A stretch of DNA of 64,000 bases from contig SFJE01000020.1 in assembly GCA_004555175.1 (NCBI GenBank), forward strand, positions 1 to 64,000, written 5' to 3'. Shown piece after piece: positions 40,531-49,522 of the stretch (position 1 is the stretch's first letter; each line of letters starts with the position of its first letter). Under the pieces are notes generated by a model. The model searched no databases and had not been told where the DNA came from. It was given only the letters and a program-made list of their open reading frames with translations. Both the position numbers and the translations under genes were made by a program. Source of the DNA: Lentisphaeraceae bacterium. Its GTDB lineage: Bacteria > Verrucomicrobiota > Kiritimatiellia > RFP12 > DVOR01.

Positions 40531-41493
40531 ATGATTGAGATAGCAATTCAGATTCTGGGCATTTTTGCAATGATTGGCGTGGGGGTGGTGGCCACGCGGC
40601 GGCAGTGGTTCGCCGAGGACTTCTCCACGCAGCTCTCGAAATTGCTCCTGCAGGTCTTCTATCCCTCGCTGCTCTATTCGGCGATTCTGCGCAACTATAC
40701 GCTTGCGAAGATTGCCGAGAACTGGCTGCTGCCGGCTGGGGCGGTGGGGATTATGGTGGTGGGCTGGGCGGTGGGGTGGGTGGCCAAGCGCACCATCGCG
40801 CGCCACTTCCGCGCGCCAACGCGCCGCGCCTTCCACTTCACCTGCACGATGAATAACTACTCCTTCCTGCCGATTATGATTATCGCCGGGACGGCCTTGG
40901 GCGAGCAGGGGGTGGCGATGGTTGCGCTCACCACGATTGGGTCGGACACGATGATGTGGACCCTGGGCTTTCGCACCTTCACGGGGCAGAAGCTCAAGTT
41001 GCGGACCTTGCCCTCGCTCCTGTTGCGTCCGCCGATTGCCGCCCTCGCCGCCGCCGTGCTCACCCTGGCCGTGTTGCACCCCTTCGGGGTCGACTCGGCG
41101 GACCTGATGGCCTGCCTGCCCACGCGCGTGGCCTTGGAGACGCTCTATAAGTATCTCGGCGGGGCGACCATCCCCGCGAGCGCGATTGTCTGCGGAATGC
41201 GCCTGGGGCAACTGAAGCTGAGCGGACTCTTTACGCCGCTGCAGATCGCCGTCACGCTACTGCGGATGGTGGTTATCCCGGCGATCATCCTGGTGCTGCT
41301 CTCCGTGCTGCCGCTCGAGCCGGCGGAGCGGATGGTCTTTGGGGTGATTGCGTTGATGCCCGGGGCAATGGTGGGCGTGTCGATGGCCGAGGTCTATGGC
41401 GGGGATATTCCCTTCGTCTCGGCGATGATCCTCAACACCCACGCACTCTGCATCCTCACCGTGCCCATCGGCCTGTGGCTGCTGGGCTGTTGA
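40531..41493 (+). CDS. AEC-family (auxin efflux carrier-like) transporter
   Basis: A 320-residue permease with about ten membrane segments. It shows the AEC pattern: N-terminal IGVGVVATRR, SKLLLQVFYPSLLYSAI, MNNYSFLPIMIIAGTALGEQ, the C-terminal VIALMPGAMVGVSMAEVYGG and the final THALCILTVPIG. Substrates in bacteria are usually small organic acids; none can be inferred here. The start has no SD: the leader is entirely pyrimidine heptamers, so translation initiation must rely on something else. Confidence 0.85.
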   Translation: MIEIAIQILGIFAMIGVGVVATRRQWFAEDFSTQLSKLLLQVFYPSLLYSAILRNYTLAKIAENWLLPAGAVGIMVVGWAVGWVAKRTIARHFRAPTRRAFHFTCTMNNYSFLPIMIIAGTALGEQGVAMVALTTIGSDTMMWTLGFRTFTGQKLKLRTLPSLLLRPPIAALAAAVLTLAVLHPFGVDSADLMACLPTRVALETLYKYLGGATIPASAIVCGMRLGQLKLSGLFTPLQIAVTLLRMVVIPAIILVLLSVLPLEPAERMVFGVIALMPGAMVGVSMAEVYGGDIPFVSAMILNTHALCILTVPIGLWLLGC

Positions 41494-41632
41494 GAGATAA
41501 GCTGACAGCTGACAGCTGACAGCAAACAGCGAAGCTCGCTGCGCTCGCAGAGGGTAGATGACGGATGACAGATGACGGATAATAGCGGACCGCTGTCTGC
41601 TGTCTGCTGTCCGCTGTCTGCTCCTCTCCCAT
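41494..41632. repeat. Heptamer inverted-arm element
   Basis: The left arm has GCTGACA three times and GCAAACA; then GCTCGCTGCGCTCGC; GATGACA/GATGACG heptamers; the right arm has GCTGTCT and GCTGTCC units. The arms are complementary and would form a long hairpin. Confidence 0.75.
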
Positions 41633-41640
41633 CTAACTTA

Positions 41641-41649
41641 TGCTACAAT
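41641..41649 (+). promoter_or_regulatory. rpe promoter, extended -10
   Basis: TGCTACAAT (41641-41649) followed by GCGCGG; no TTGC-type -35, and the -35 region lies in heptamer repeat. Confidence 0.55.
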
Positions 41650-41678
41650 GCGCGGCAGTGGGAACGGAAGGATGCAAG

Positions 41679-42356
41679 ATGAAGTCGATACGGATATTGC
41701 CCTCGCTGTTGGCGGCGGACCTTGCGCGTCTGGGCGATGAGATTGCCCGGGTGGGCGCCTCGGGTGCGGACGCGTTGCACCTGGATGTGATGGATGGCCA
41801 CTTCGTGCCGAATCTCTCCTTCTCCCCCGATGTCTCGGCCCTCTGCCGGAAGGTGCTCGGGCCCGAGCGCGAAATCAACACCCACTTGATGATCACCAAC
41901 CCCGAGGCCTACGCCGCGCGCTTCGTGGAGAAGGGATCGAGCACCATTCAGTTCCACTTGGAGCTGCGCGACCGCGTGGACGTGCGCGCCCTGGCCGCCG
42001 AAATCCACGCTCGCGGCGCCCGCGTGGGGCTGGTCCTGAACCCCGACACCCCCGCCGAGGTGGCCTTCCCCTACCTGGAGTGCACCGACGAAGTGCTCTG
42101 CATGACCGTCTTCCCCGGTTATGGCGGTCAGGCCTTCATCGAAAGCGTGCTGCCCAAGATCGCCGCGCTGCGCGCCAAGGCCCCGGCGCTGGAGCTGATG
42201 GTCGATGGCGGGGTCAACTTTGAGACGGCCGAGCGCGCCGCCGCTGCCGGGGCCAACGCCTTCGTGGCCGGTTCCTTCCTCTTCAAACAGGCGGATATGG
42301 GCGCGGCGGTGCGCGAGATGCGCGCGCGGTGCGCCCAGGCCGCAGCAAGCCGCTAG
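41679..42356 (+). CDS. rpe: Ribulose-phosphate 3-epimerase
   Basis: Rpe interconverts ribulose 5-phosphate and xylulose 5-phosphate in the pentose phosphate pathway. The 225-residue TIM-barrel protein has ILPSLLAADLARL, LHLDVMDGHFVPN with the metal histidine and aspartate, HLMITNPEAY, MTVFPGYGGQAF and LMVDGGVNFETA. ATG 41679 has GGAAGGA upstream; the in-frame ATG at 41640 lies before the -10 and cannot be on the transcript. Confidence 0.95.
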   Translation: MKSIRILPSLLAADLARLGDEIARVGASGADALHLDVMDGHFVPNLSFSPDVSALCRKVLGPEREINTHLMITNPEAYAARFVEKGSSTIQFHLELRDRVDVRALAAEIHARGARVGLVLNPDTPAEVAFPYLECTDEVLCMTVFPGYGGQAFIESVLPKIAALRAKAPALELMVDGGVNFETAERAAAAGANAFVAGSFLFKQADMGAAVREMRARCAQAAASR

Positions 42357-42360
42357 CCCA

Positions 42361-43773
42361 ATGGCCGCAAACGACGCCGCCAAACAGCTTGGGCGTTGGC
42401 CCGTGGGCGCGCTCCTCTGGAAGTATTCCCTCCCGGCCATCGCGGGGATGCTGGTGATGGCGCTCTACAATGTGGTCGACCGCCTCTATGTGGGCCGCTG
42501 CGTGGGGGCCGATGGGCTGGCCGGGCTGGCGCTGACCTTCCCGGCCACGATGGTGATGCTCGCGTGCGGTCTGCTCATCGGCGTGGGCACGGCCTCGCGT
42601 ATCTCGATTGCGATGGGGCAGGGCAAGCGCACTATTGCGCAGTGCTACTTGGGCCAGGCCGTGGCCATCTACCTCTTCCTCTCGCTGGTGGTCTACCCCC
42701 TCTGCGCGCTCTTCTCGGGCGAGATTATGGCGGCCATTGGCGGCACCCCGGCCACGGTTCCGGCCGCGGCGGCCTATATGCGCATCTACTTTGGTGGCGC
42801 GCTGGCGCAGTATCTGGGCTTTGGCCTCAACCACACCCTTCGCGCCCAAGGCCACCCCACCAAGGCCCTGATGACGATGCTCATCGGCGCAGTGGCCAAT
42901 ATCCTCCTCGACCCCTTCTTTATCTTCGACGAAGTGCCCCTAGGCTTCTGCACCCTCCCGGCGATGAACCTGGGCATCCCCGGCGCGGCCATCGCCACGG
43001 TCATCTCGCAGACCATCTCGGCCGTCTGGGTGATGAGCCACTTCCTGAGCCCCTCGGCTACGCTGCGTCTCAAGTTCGGCTTCATCAAGGTCTACCCCGC
43101 GCTCCTGCGCCAAGTCATCCTCCTAGGGCTGCCGCCCTTCGCCCTCAACCTCGTGGGCAGTGCCGTCAACGCCCTCTACAACATCCTCTTCCGCACCCAC
43201 GCCCCCGATGAGGCCACCGCCGGACGCGAAATTGCCGCCATTGGCATCGTGATGACCGTCCAGATGCTCATCTGCATGCCCGTCCTCGGCGTGGCGCAGG
43301 GGATGCAACCCATCCTCGGCTTCAACTACGGCGCGCGGCAGTTCGACCGCGTCCGCCGCACCTTCAACCTCGCCGCGCTCTGGGGTGGGAGCTACATTGC
43401 CCTCTGCTCGGGGCTGGTCATGCTCCTGCGTGTGCCCATCTTCCGCCTCTTCTGCCGCGAGGAGATGGCCCCCGACCTCCTCGTCCACGGCCCCACCGAG
43501 ATGCTCATCTTCTTCTGTGGCTTCACCTTCGTGGGCTACGCCATCCTCGTGGGCCAATACTTCCAGAGCATCGGCCGCGGCACCATCAGCCTGGTGATGA
43601 GCCTCTCGCGCCAGTGCTTCCTCCTCGTGCCGATGATGCTCGCCTTCCCGCTCGTCCTCGGGCCCATTGGCGTCTGGTGGGCCGCACCGGTCTCCGACGT
43701 CCTCTCGGTCCTTATCGCCCTCGCCTTCCACCTCCGCGAACGTCGTGCCAACGCGCGCCTCCTTGCCGCCTAA
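42361..43773 (+). CDS. MATE-family efflux transporter
   Basis: A 470-residue protein with twelve predicted membrane segments in two homologous halves, MATE style: LPAIAGMLVMALYNVVDRLY with VG, AALG-like ISIAMGQGK, MNLGIPGAAIATVISQ, and QPILGFNYGARQ in the second half. MATE proteins export cationic or drug-like compounds with Na+ or H+; the substrate is unknown. It starts 4 bp after rpe without an obvious SD of its own, suggesting coupling. Confidence 0.9.
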   Translation: MAANDAAKQLGRWPVGALLWKYSLPAIAGMLVMALYNVVDRLYVGRCVGADGLAGLALTFPATMVMLACGLLIGVGTASRISIAMGQGKRTIAQCYLGQAVAIYLFLSLVVYPLCALFSGEIMAAIGGTPATVPAAAAYMRIYFGGALAQYLGFGLNHTLRAQGHPTKALMTMLIGAVANILLDPFFIFDEVPLGFCTLPAMNLGIPGAAIATVISQTISAVWVMSHFLSPSATLRLKFGFIKVYPALLRQVILLGLPPFALNLVGSAVNALYNILFRTHAPDEATAGREIAAIGIVMTVQMLICMPVLGVAQGMQPILGFNYGARQFDRVRRTFNLAALWGGSYIALCSGLVMLLRVPIFRLFCREEMAPDLLVHGPTEMLIFFCGFTFVGYAILVGQYFQSIGRGTISLVMSLSRQCFLLVPMMLAFPLVLGPIGVWWAAPVSDVLSVLIALAFHLRERRANARLLAA

Positions 43774-43777
43774 GCCT

Positions 43778-44569
43778 ATGCCCCACATCCTCCTCGGCGC
43801 CCTAATTGGCGACCTCTGCGGCTCGCCCTACGAGTTCGCCCCCGAACGCAACCCCGCGCGCATCGACCTCGCCCGCCCAGACCGCCGCTTCACCGACGAC
43901 ACCGTCCTCACCCTCGCCATCGCCAAGGCCCTCCTCGAGCGCCGCCCCTACCACGCCACGCTCCTCGAGCTCGCCCTCGCCCATCCCGCCGCCGGCTACG
44001 GCCCCCGCTTCCGCGCCCTCTGGCTCGAGCAGCGCCGCCCAGAGCCCTACGGCAGCCTTGGCAATGGCGCGGCTATGCGCGTCTCCCCCATCGCCTGGGC
44101 CCACAATACCCTCCCCGACCTCCTGCGCGAAGCCGAAGCCTCTGCCGCCTGCTCCCACAACACCCCCGAGGCCATCGCCTCCGCCCAAGCCACCGCCCTG
44201 GCCATCTTCCTCGCCCGCAAAGGCCAAGACCAAGACGAAATCCGCGCCGAACTCGAAGCCCGCTTCGCCTACACCTTCCCCGACTCCCTCGAAGAACTCC
44301 GCGCCCAAGCCGCTCAAGCCGGCTTCGACGCCACCTACCGCGCCGTCCCCCACGCCATCGCCACCTTCCTCCTCACTGACTCCTTCGACGACTGCCTCCG
44401 CCAGGCCATCGCCCTCGGCTGCGATGCCGACACCCAGGCCGCCATCGCCTGCGCCATCGCCGAAGCCTACTACGGCCTCGATGACGCTCGCCTCCCCGAC
44501 CTCCGCCGCCACCTCACCCCCGACCTCCTGCGCATCCTCGATGCCTTCTCCGTCCGCTACGGCCAATAA
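43778..44569 (+). CDS. ADP-ribosylglycohydrolase-family protein
   Basis: The family removes ADP-ribose from proteins or hydrolyses ADP-ribosyl compounds (DraG/ARH type). The 263-residue protein contains GALIGDLCGSPYEF, FTDDTVLTLAIA (two metal aspartates), YGSLGNGAAMRVSPIAW, CSHNTPEAIASAQATALAIF and CDADTQAAIACAIAEAYYG (the second metal site). All acidic metal ligands expected for the fold appear present. It lies 4 bp after the MATE gene. One of the most C-skewed genes here: 12 G and 25 C in 44221-44280. Confidence 0.9.
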   Translation: MPHILLGALIGDLCGSPYEFAPERNPARIDLARPDRRFTDDTVLTLAIAKALLERRPYHATLLELALAHPAAGYGPRFRALWLEQRRPEPYGSLGNGAAMRVSPIAWAHNTLPDLLREAEASAACSHNTPEAIASAQATALAIFLARKGQDQDEIRAELEARFAYTFPDSLEELRAQAAQAGFDATYRAVPHAIATFLLTDSFDDCLRQAIALGCDADTQAAIACAIAEAYYGLDDARLPDLRRHLTPDLLRILDAFSVRYGQ

Positions 44570-44625
44570 GCCCGGCGCCCTCCCTCCGCTTTTTCAATTT
44601 CAAACACAGAAAGGAACGCACACCC

Positions 44626-45021
44626 ATGAACAAGTCCATCCTCCTCGCCCTCCTCGCCCTCCTCGCCCTTGGTCTGGTGGTCGCCCCCGGTTGCAAAACC
44701 AACTATCCTGTCCTGGAGCCAACCGCCGCTATCACCCTCCCCAACGCCTCCATCGATGCCATTCACGATCGCATCGTTTCGGTCATCAAGTCCACCCACT
44801 GGTCCATCATCAACGATGAACCCGGCGCGCTCACCATCCGCCTCAGCCGCGGCAATGGCCCCCGCTCGGTTACCGCCAAGATCGCTTACACCGCCACCAA
44901 CTACACCATCACCCTCGTCGATGCCGTGGAGATGGATTACGACCCCGAGGCCAAGACCATCTCCCGCAAGTACAACCAGTGGATCCGCAACCTCGATTTG
45001 CGTATCTCCCGCGCGCTTTAA
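44626..45021 (+). CDS. Small probable lipoprotein
   Basis: A 131-residue exported protein. The N-terminus MNKSILLALLALLALGLVVAPGCKT is a signal sequence with a cysteine at residue 23; the lipobox VAPGC is imperfect because of proline at -2. The mature domain (about 40-128) has the pattern of a small alpha/beta domain with IVSVIKSTHWSIINDEPGAL and ends NQWIRNLDLRISRAL. Function unknown. RBS AAAGGA precedes ATG 44626; the 56-bp gap to the previous gene shows no promoter. Confidence 0.7.
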   Translation: MNKSILLALLALLALGLVVAPGCKTNYPVLEPTAAITLPNASIDAIHDRIVSVIKSTHWSIINDEPGALTIRLSRGNGPRSVTAKIAYTATNYTITLVDAVEMDYDPEAKTISRKYNQWIRNLDLRISRAL

Positions 45022-45023
45022 GA

Positions 45024-45110
45024 ACGGGAACGCCCCCGGAATCTCCGGAATTCCCGGACTATCCGGCCCAGCGCGCCTCGGCCTTCTCCGTTTACGCGAG
45101 CGATAGCGAG
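45024..45110. repeat. Short CCGG-nonamer island
   Basis: CCGGAATCT (45036), CCGGAATTC (45045), CCGGACTAT (45054), CCGG and the shared CCCAGCGCGCC flank. Confidence 0.75.
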
Positions 45111-45130
45111 CACCTTGCGGCGTTTTCTGC

Positions 45131-45159
45131 TTGCACCAAGGGGTTGGGCGTGCTACACT
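45131..45159 (+). promoter_or_regulatory. Promoter of the acidic secreted-protein operon
   Basis: TTGCAC (45131-45136), 17-nt spacer, TACACT (45154-45159) with a TGC extension. Confidence 0.65.
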
Positions 45160-45228
45160 ATACGCAACTAGAAGTTGACAGAGCCGTGGCGAGATACAGG
45201 TCTTTCCGCGCAGAGAAAGGAGCCGAGA

Positions 45229-46191
45229 ATGGTTCGCAAACCGATGATGTTGTTGGCCCTGGGCTTGGTGCTCGGTGCGCCGGTGGTCTATGCCCAAGAA
45301 GCCGAAGCCAAGCCGGTGCGCTTTGAGGCCTTGGTCAAGGTGGGCGAGTTGGCGGTTGCGGGCGAGGGCGCCGGCGTGATGGTGCTCAAGCCCGGCGCGG
45401 AAGCGGCCGTTCCCGTGGTGCCTTACAAGGCCTATCCCTATGGAACGGTCTTTACGGTGACCGAGGGGACGAAGGTGCGCGTCAACTTTGAGCCGTTTAC
45501 CTATGTGGCCGTGCGCGGTCCGGCGAAGTTCTGCCCGAAGAGCAATGACGATTGGTCGGCCGTGACTGTGGCGGTGGACTACGGCGAGTGCAATGTGGCG
45601 GTGGATGACCGCGTATTGCCGGGTCAGTTCCAGGTGGTGACGCCGTTGGGGACCTTTGCTTCGCTGGTTGGCCGTTCGCGTTTGCGGATGGATCAGGTGG
45701 CCCCGGGTGCGGAGCTGAGCGAAGAGAACTTCTCCTTCCGCCTGCTCTCGGGCACGGCGAGCTTCCAGGGTAAGCACTTCTCTGCCCCGGAGTTGACGCA
45801 GACCAATGCGTTTATCGGTGCCGAAACTTCCGATGCGTTGACGGAAGTGACCGGGCGTGTGGGCGAAGTGAAGCTCGACCTGCCCTCTGGCGCCGGCAAG
45901 ACCACCACCTTCCCCCTGCAGCCCGGTTCGACGGTCAAAATCACCCGCGCCAAGGCCCGCGCCTCGGATAACTGGACGGTCTCGGTGCTCACGCTCTATA
46001 ACAATGGCAAGGCGAAGAACTACTTTGCCTATGTCGAGAACCGCGGCGAAGGCTTCCGCACCGGCGAACTCTTTGAAGAGGTCTTTGCCGAAGAAGAGGA
46101 AGGCGAGGAGCTGGGTGAAGCGGGCGCGGACGATGCTGCCGGCGCTGCCTCGGATGACTTTGGCGACTTTGACGACGGCGACCTGCTCTAA
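45229..46191 (+). CDS. Secreted protein with an acidic tail
   Basis: A 320-residue exported protein. Signal peptide MVRKPMMLLALGLVLGAPVVYA; a beta-rich middle with GTVFTVTEGTKVRVNFEPFT and TYVAVRGPAKF that recalls FecR/LysM-free beta sandwiches only loosely; and a highly acidic last 35 residues (EEEEGEELGEAGADD...DFDDGDLL) that could bind cations or basic partners. Not recognised. AAAGGAG (45216-45222) supports ATG 45229 over the in-frame upstream GTG. Next is a PpiD-like chaperone 47 bp downstream, so an envelope role is plausible. Confidence 0.7.
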   Translation: MVRKPMMLLALGLVLGAPVVYAQEAEAKPVRFEALVKVGELAVAGEGAGVMVLKPGAEAAVPVVPYKAYPYGTVFTVTEGTKVRVNFEPFTYVAVRGPAKFCPKSNDDWSAVTVAVDYGECNVAVDDRVLPGQFQVVTPLGTFASLVGRSRLRMDQVAPGAELSEENFSFRLLSGTASFQGKHFSAPELTQTNAFIGAETSDALTEVTGRVGEVKLDLPSGAGKTTTFPLQPGSTVKITRAKARASDNWTVSVLTLYNNGKAKNYFAYVENRGEGFRTGELFEEVFAEEEEGEELGEAGADDAAGAASDDFGDFDDGDLL

Positions 46192-46238
46192 TCCGAGCCG
46201 GCTGGACGTCTTTTCTCACACAACACACACGACTGATT

Positions 46239-47912
46239 ATGTTCATCTACCACTTCTCCCGCCTGATTAAGAGCAAGTTGATTTGGGGCCTGTTGGCCCT
46301 GCTGATGGTCTTCGCCTTCGTGGTGGCCGATTCCTGCCGGAGCGCCGCGCCCAACGCCAATGTGGCCGGCTTTTTGGATGGTAATGCGGTGACCTACCAG
46401 GAGAGCGAAAGCGCTGCCAAGACCCTCTCCATCCTCTCGGAATATGCCTACTTCCTGCCGCCGAGCGCGCAGATCTTCGGCGCGCTGATGCGCACCGATC
46501 CGGGCGAGAGCGACGAGGCGGCCCAGGCGCGCCGTCAGGCGGTGTGGAAGTTGCTTGCCGTGCGTGAAGTGGCCGTGAACCACGGTCTCACCACCACTCA
46601 GGCCGGGGCCGAGCAGGTCCTTGCCCGCTTCTTCACTGATGGTCAGGGCGTCTTCAACCCCGGCTACTACCGCGCCTTCCTCTCGCGCAACAACTATGCC
46701 GAGGCCTCGCTCTTTGAGAAGACCTTTGCCACCGTTTGGCTGCCTGCGCAGACGATGACCTCCTGCGTCTTCAACGCTGTGGGCTGGGTTTCGCCCATGG
46801 AGCAGGACTTCCTCCTCGATGCCCTCTACGACACGACCACTCTTTACACCGCCACCCTCAAGAACACCCTCAAGGTCGAGGAGATTGAGACCCCCGAGGC
46901 CGAGGTGCAGGCGTGGTATGACGGCCATGCCGAAAGCTACACCCTCCCTGAACAGCGCACCATCGCCTATGTCGAAGTGCCCGCCTCCGCCTTCGAGGCG
47001 CAGGTCACGATCGAAGAGATGGACGCGATGCAGTACTACGATGACCACAGCGAGGAGTTCAAGGGCACCGGCACCAACGCCACCCAAGTCCTCCCTTACG
47101 AAGAGGTCAAGGAGCAGGTGATGGCCAAGGCGCGCGCCGAAAAGGCCCTCGAGCTCGCCCAGACGGTCGTCAACGAGCAGCTCGTGGCGAAGGCCCAGGT
47201 TGCCGGTCTGGCCGAAGCGGCGAAGGACTACGGTGAGCCCAAGCAGACCACCGTCCGCCAGGATCGCCCCTTCGGCTTCCAGAACGCCGCCGAGCTCATC
47301 GGCTCGGTCTTCGAGATGGATGAAACGGAAAACAACTTCAACGCCGTCTCGGGCACCGACCGCGTCTACCTCGTCCAGCTGCAGAAGATTACCGCCAAGC
47401 ACGTCGAGCCGCTGGCCGATGTCAAATCGCGCGTGCAGGCTGATTTGCGCCGCGACCTCCAGGCCAAGCGCCAGAAGGCCAATGGCGAAGCGCTGCGCAC
47501 CAAGCTTCTGGAGGCCCTCGCCACCGAGAGCGCCTTTGACAAGGCCGTCGCCGCCTGCAACATCGAAGGGCTGACTGCCTCGACCGCCACCACCTGCGTC
47601 CTTTCCGATTCGGCCAAGCTTGAAATCCCCAACCGCGCCGAAGTGATGAGCGCGGTGGGCACCCTGGGCGTCAAGGCCCTCTCCGAGCCGATCCTCCTGC
47701 CGGGCAACGACCTTCTCTTCGTCTATGTGGCCGATCGTCAGGCCGGCGATGCCCTCCAGAAGACCACGCGCCGCACCGATGTGGCCCAGCCGCGGACCGC
47801 CTTCCTGGTGGCCGAAGATTGGCTCACCTGGAACCTCGCGCGCCAGTCCCTCACCAATGCCGAGGGCTATCCCCTCTTCGCCGCTGAGGAAGACGCGCCC
47901 GTCGCCGAATAA
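46239..47912 (+). CDS. PpiD/SurA-like membrane-anchored periplasmic chaperone
   Basis: A 557-residue protein with a short cytoplasmic N-terminus, one membrane anchor (about 13-31, SKLIWGLLALLMVFAFVV) and a large periplasmic part. The pattern (N-terminal anchor, NANVAGFLDGNAVTYQE strand, helical SurA-N-like region with QARRQAVWKLLAVREVAVNHG, then parvulin-region EQRTIAYVEVPASAF) matches PpiD/SurA_N_3 proteins that fold outer-membrane proteins. A canonical parvulin active site is not evident, so isomerase activity is doubtful. It is closed by a terminator. Confidence 0.7.
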   Translation: MFIYHFSRLIKSKLIWGLLALLMVFAFVVADSCRSAAPNANVAGFLDGNAVTYQESESAAKTLSILSEYAYFLPPSAQIFGALMRTDPGESDEAAQARRQAVWKLLAVREVAVNHGLTTTQAGAEQVLARFFTDGQGVFNPGYYRAFLSRNNYAEASLFEKTFATVWLPAQTMTSCVFNAVGWVSPMEQDFLLDALYDTTTLYTATLKNTLKVEEIETPEAEVQAWYDGHAESYTLPEQRTIAYVEVPASAFEAQVTIEEMDAMQYYDDHSEEFKGTGTNATQVLPYEEVKEQVMAKARAEKALELAQTVVNEQLVAKAQVAGLAEAAKDYGEPKQTTVRQDRPFGFQNAAELIGSVFEMDETENNFNAVSGTDRVYLVQLQKITAKHVEPLADVKSRVQADLRRDLQAKRQKANGEALRTKLLEALATESAFDKAVAACNIEGLTASTATTCVLSDSAKLEIPNRAEVMSAVGTLGVKALSEPILLPGNDLLFVYVADRQAGDALQKTTRRTDVAQPRTAFLVAEDWLTWNLARQSLTNAEGYPLFAAEEDAPVAE

Positions 47913-47933
47913 CGCGCCTCTCGGCGCTTGATA

Positions 47934-47980
47934 GGGGCCCCGCCTGCGTTGTGGTAACACGCTCGCGGGGCCTTTGCTTT
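47934..47980 (+). terminator. Terminator after the PpiD-like gene
   Basis: GGCCCCGC (47936-47943) pairs with GCGGGGCC (47965-47972) around a 21-nt loop with its own GCGTT/AACAC pairing, followed by TTTGCTTT. Confidence 0.7.
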
Positions 47981-48112
47981 ACCCATCGCGTTAGCGCGTT
48001 GCCCGTTTTGACTGCCGCCGTCCCCGGCGGCGTTAGAAGTCTGGTCCCTTCGCCCATTGCCGCCCCAGCTTGCCCGTCGCGGTACGCGCCTTACGCGCAC
48101 GCAGTGCGCTTT

Positions 48113-48121
48113 TGCTACAAT
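48113..48121 (+). promoter_or_regulatory. his operon promoter, leaderless type
   Basis: TGCTACAAT (48113-48121): extended -10 with TACAAT at 48116-48121. The hisH ATG begins at 48128, which is the expected +1, and no SD exists. The 47981-48112 stretch holds no gene. Confidence 0.6.
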
Positions 48122-48127
48122 AGTCCT

Positions 48128-48742
48128 ATGGTTACGATATTGGATTACGGGGCCGGCAACTTGACGAGCGTTTGCTTGGCCTTTGAGCGACTCGGGGTAC
48201 AGCCCCGGGTGATTACCGAGGCCGCGCAGTTTGGCGGTGGGCGACTGGTCTTTCCGGGCGTGGGGTCGGCCGGGAGCGGGATGGCCGGGGTGCGTGCGCG
48301 CGGCTTCGATGCGTTGCTGGCGCAGCAGGTTGCGCGCGGGGTGCCGGTGCTGGGGATTTGCCTCGGGATGCAGTTGCTGTTGGACACCTCGGCGGAAGAT
48401 GGCGGCACGGCGGGGCTCGGACTCATTCCCGGCACATGTGTAGGCTTTGAGCCGGCCAAGGACCCCGAGGCCAAGATCCCGCACATGGGCTGGAACACCC
48501 TCGACCACATGGCGCACCCCCTCTTTGCCAACATTGCCCAGGGCGAAGCCTTCTACTTTGTCCACTCCTACTTTGCCAAACCCGCGCGCGAGGCCGATAT
48601 TCTTGGGCGGACGGACTACTGCGGCGAGCGCTTCGCAGCGGTCATCGGCCACGGTTCGCTGGTGGCCACGCAGTTCCACCCCGAGCGTAGCGGCCGCGCG
48701 GGCGAACAACTCTTGCGCAACTTCCTTGCCTGGGAGGCCTGA
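48128..48742 (+). CDS. hisH: Imidazole glycerol phosphate synthase glutaminase subunit
   Basis: HisH releases ammonia from glutamine for HisF in histidine synthesis. The 204-residue class I amidotransferase shows LDYGAGNLTSV, the nucleophile elbow GICLGMQLL (Cys near 79), PHMGWN, YFVHSYF and TQFHPERSG with the catalytic His and Glu. The start is fixed by homology and by the promoter 7 nt upstream, implying a leaderless mRNA. One base separates it from hisF. Confidence 0.95.
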   Translation: MVTILDYGAGNLTSVCLAFERLGVQPRVITEAAQFGGGRLVFPGVGSAGSGMAGVRARGFDALLAQQVARGVPVLGICLGMQLLLDTSAEDGGTAGLGLIPGTCVGFEPAKDPEAKIPHMGWNTLDHMAHPLFANIAQGEAFYFVHSYFAKPAREADILGRTDYCGERFAAVIGHGSLVATQFHPERSGRAGEQLLRNFLAWEA

Positions 48743-48743
48743 G

Positions 48744-49514
48744 ATGCTCTTGAAACGCTTGATTGTCTGCCTCGACGTGCGCAATGGGCGCGTCACCAAG
48801 GGCGTGAAGTTTAAGGGCAACATCGACGTGGGCGACCCCGTGGAGATGGCCGCGCGCTACTGCGAAGAGGGCGCCGACGAGATGGTCTTCTATGACATCA
48901 CCGCCAGCGCCGAGCACCGCCGTTGCGACCTGGAGATGGTTGCCCGCGCTGCCCGCGCCCTCACCATTCCCTTCACCGTCGGCGGGGGCATCCGCGGGGT
49001 GGAGGATATGCGTGCGGCGCTCCTGGCCGGCGCCGACAAGGTTTCGCTCAACTCCCTGGCCGTGGAGAAGCCCGAGATTTTGGCCGATGGCGCGCGCGCC
49101 TTTGGCCGCCAGTGCGTGGTGCTGGGGATGGATGCCAAGCGCGTGGGCGTTTCGGCGGCCATCCCCTCGGGCTACGAGGTGGTCATCCGGGGCGGGCGCG
49201 AGCCCACTGGGCGCGATGCCGTGGCCTGGGCCAAGGAGGCTGTGGCCCTGGGCGCAGGCGAGATTTGCCTGAACGCAATCGACACCGATGGCGTGCGCGA
49301 AGGGTACGAGCTGGAGATTACCCGCCAGGTGAGCGAGGCAGTGAAGGTGCCGGTGATTGCCTCGGGCGGGGCCGGCGCGCCGCAGCATTTGGTGGAGGTG
49401 CTGACCGCGGGCAAGGCCGATGCCGCGCTTGTCGCTTCGATGGTTCACACGATGGGCTACACCTGCCAGGGCATTAAGCAGGCCCTGCGCGCGGCAGCCA
49501 TTCCCGTACGTTAG
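48744..49514 (+). CDS. hisF: Imidazole glycerol phosphate synthase cyclase subunit
   Basis: HisF cyclises PRFAR with ammonia from HisH to imidazole glycerol phosphate and AICAR. The 256-residue barrel has LIVCLDVRNGRVTKGV (catalytic Asp11), DITASAEHR, VGGGIRG, the catalytic aspartate near 130 in VVLGMDAKR, and IASGGAGAPQHL. Other his genes are not linked here, so only the IGP synthase step is encoded in this cluster. Confidence 0.96.
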   Translation: MLLKRLIVCLDVRNGRVTKGVKFKGNIDVGDPVEMAARYCEEGADEMVFYDITASAEHRRCDLEMVARAARALTIPFTVGGGIRGVEDMRAALLAGADKVSLNSLAVEKPEILADGARAFGRQCVVLGMDAKRVGVSAAIPSGYEVVIRGGREPTGRDAVAWAKEAVALGAGEICLNAIDTDGVREGYELEITRQVSEAVKVPVIASGGAGAPQHLVEVLTAGKADAALVASMVHTMGYTCQGIKQALRAAAIPVR

Positions 49515-49522
49515 GAGGCTGT

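Noticed and set aside
41640..41678. Upstream ATG for rpe
   Set aside because: It lies before the predicted -10 and would add 13 residues not found in the family.
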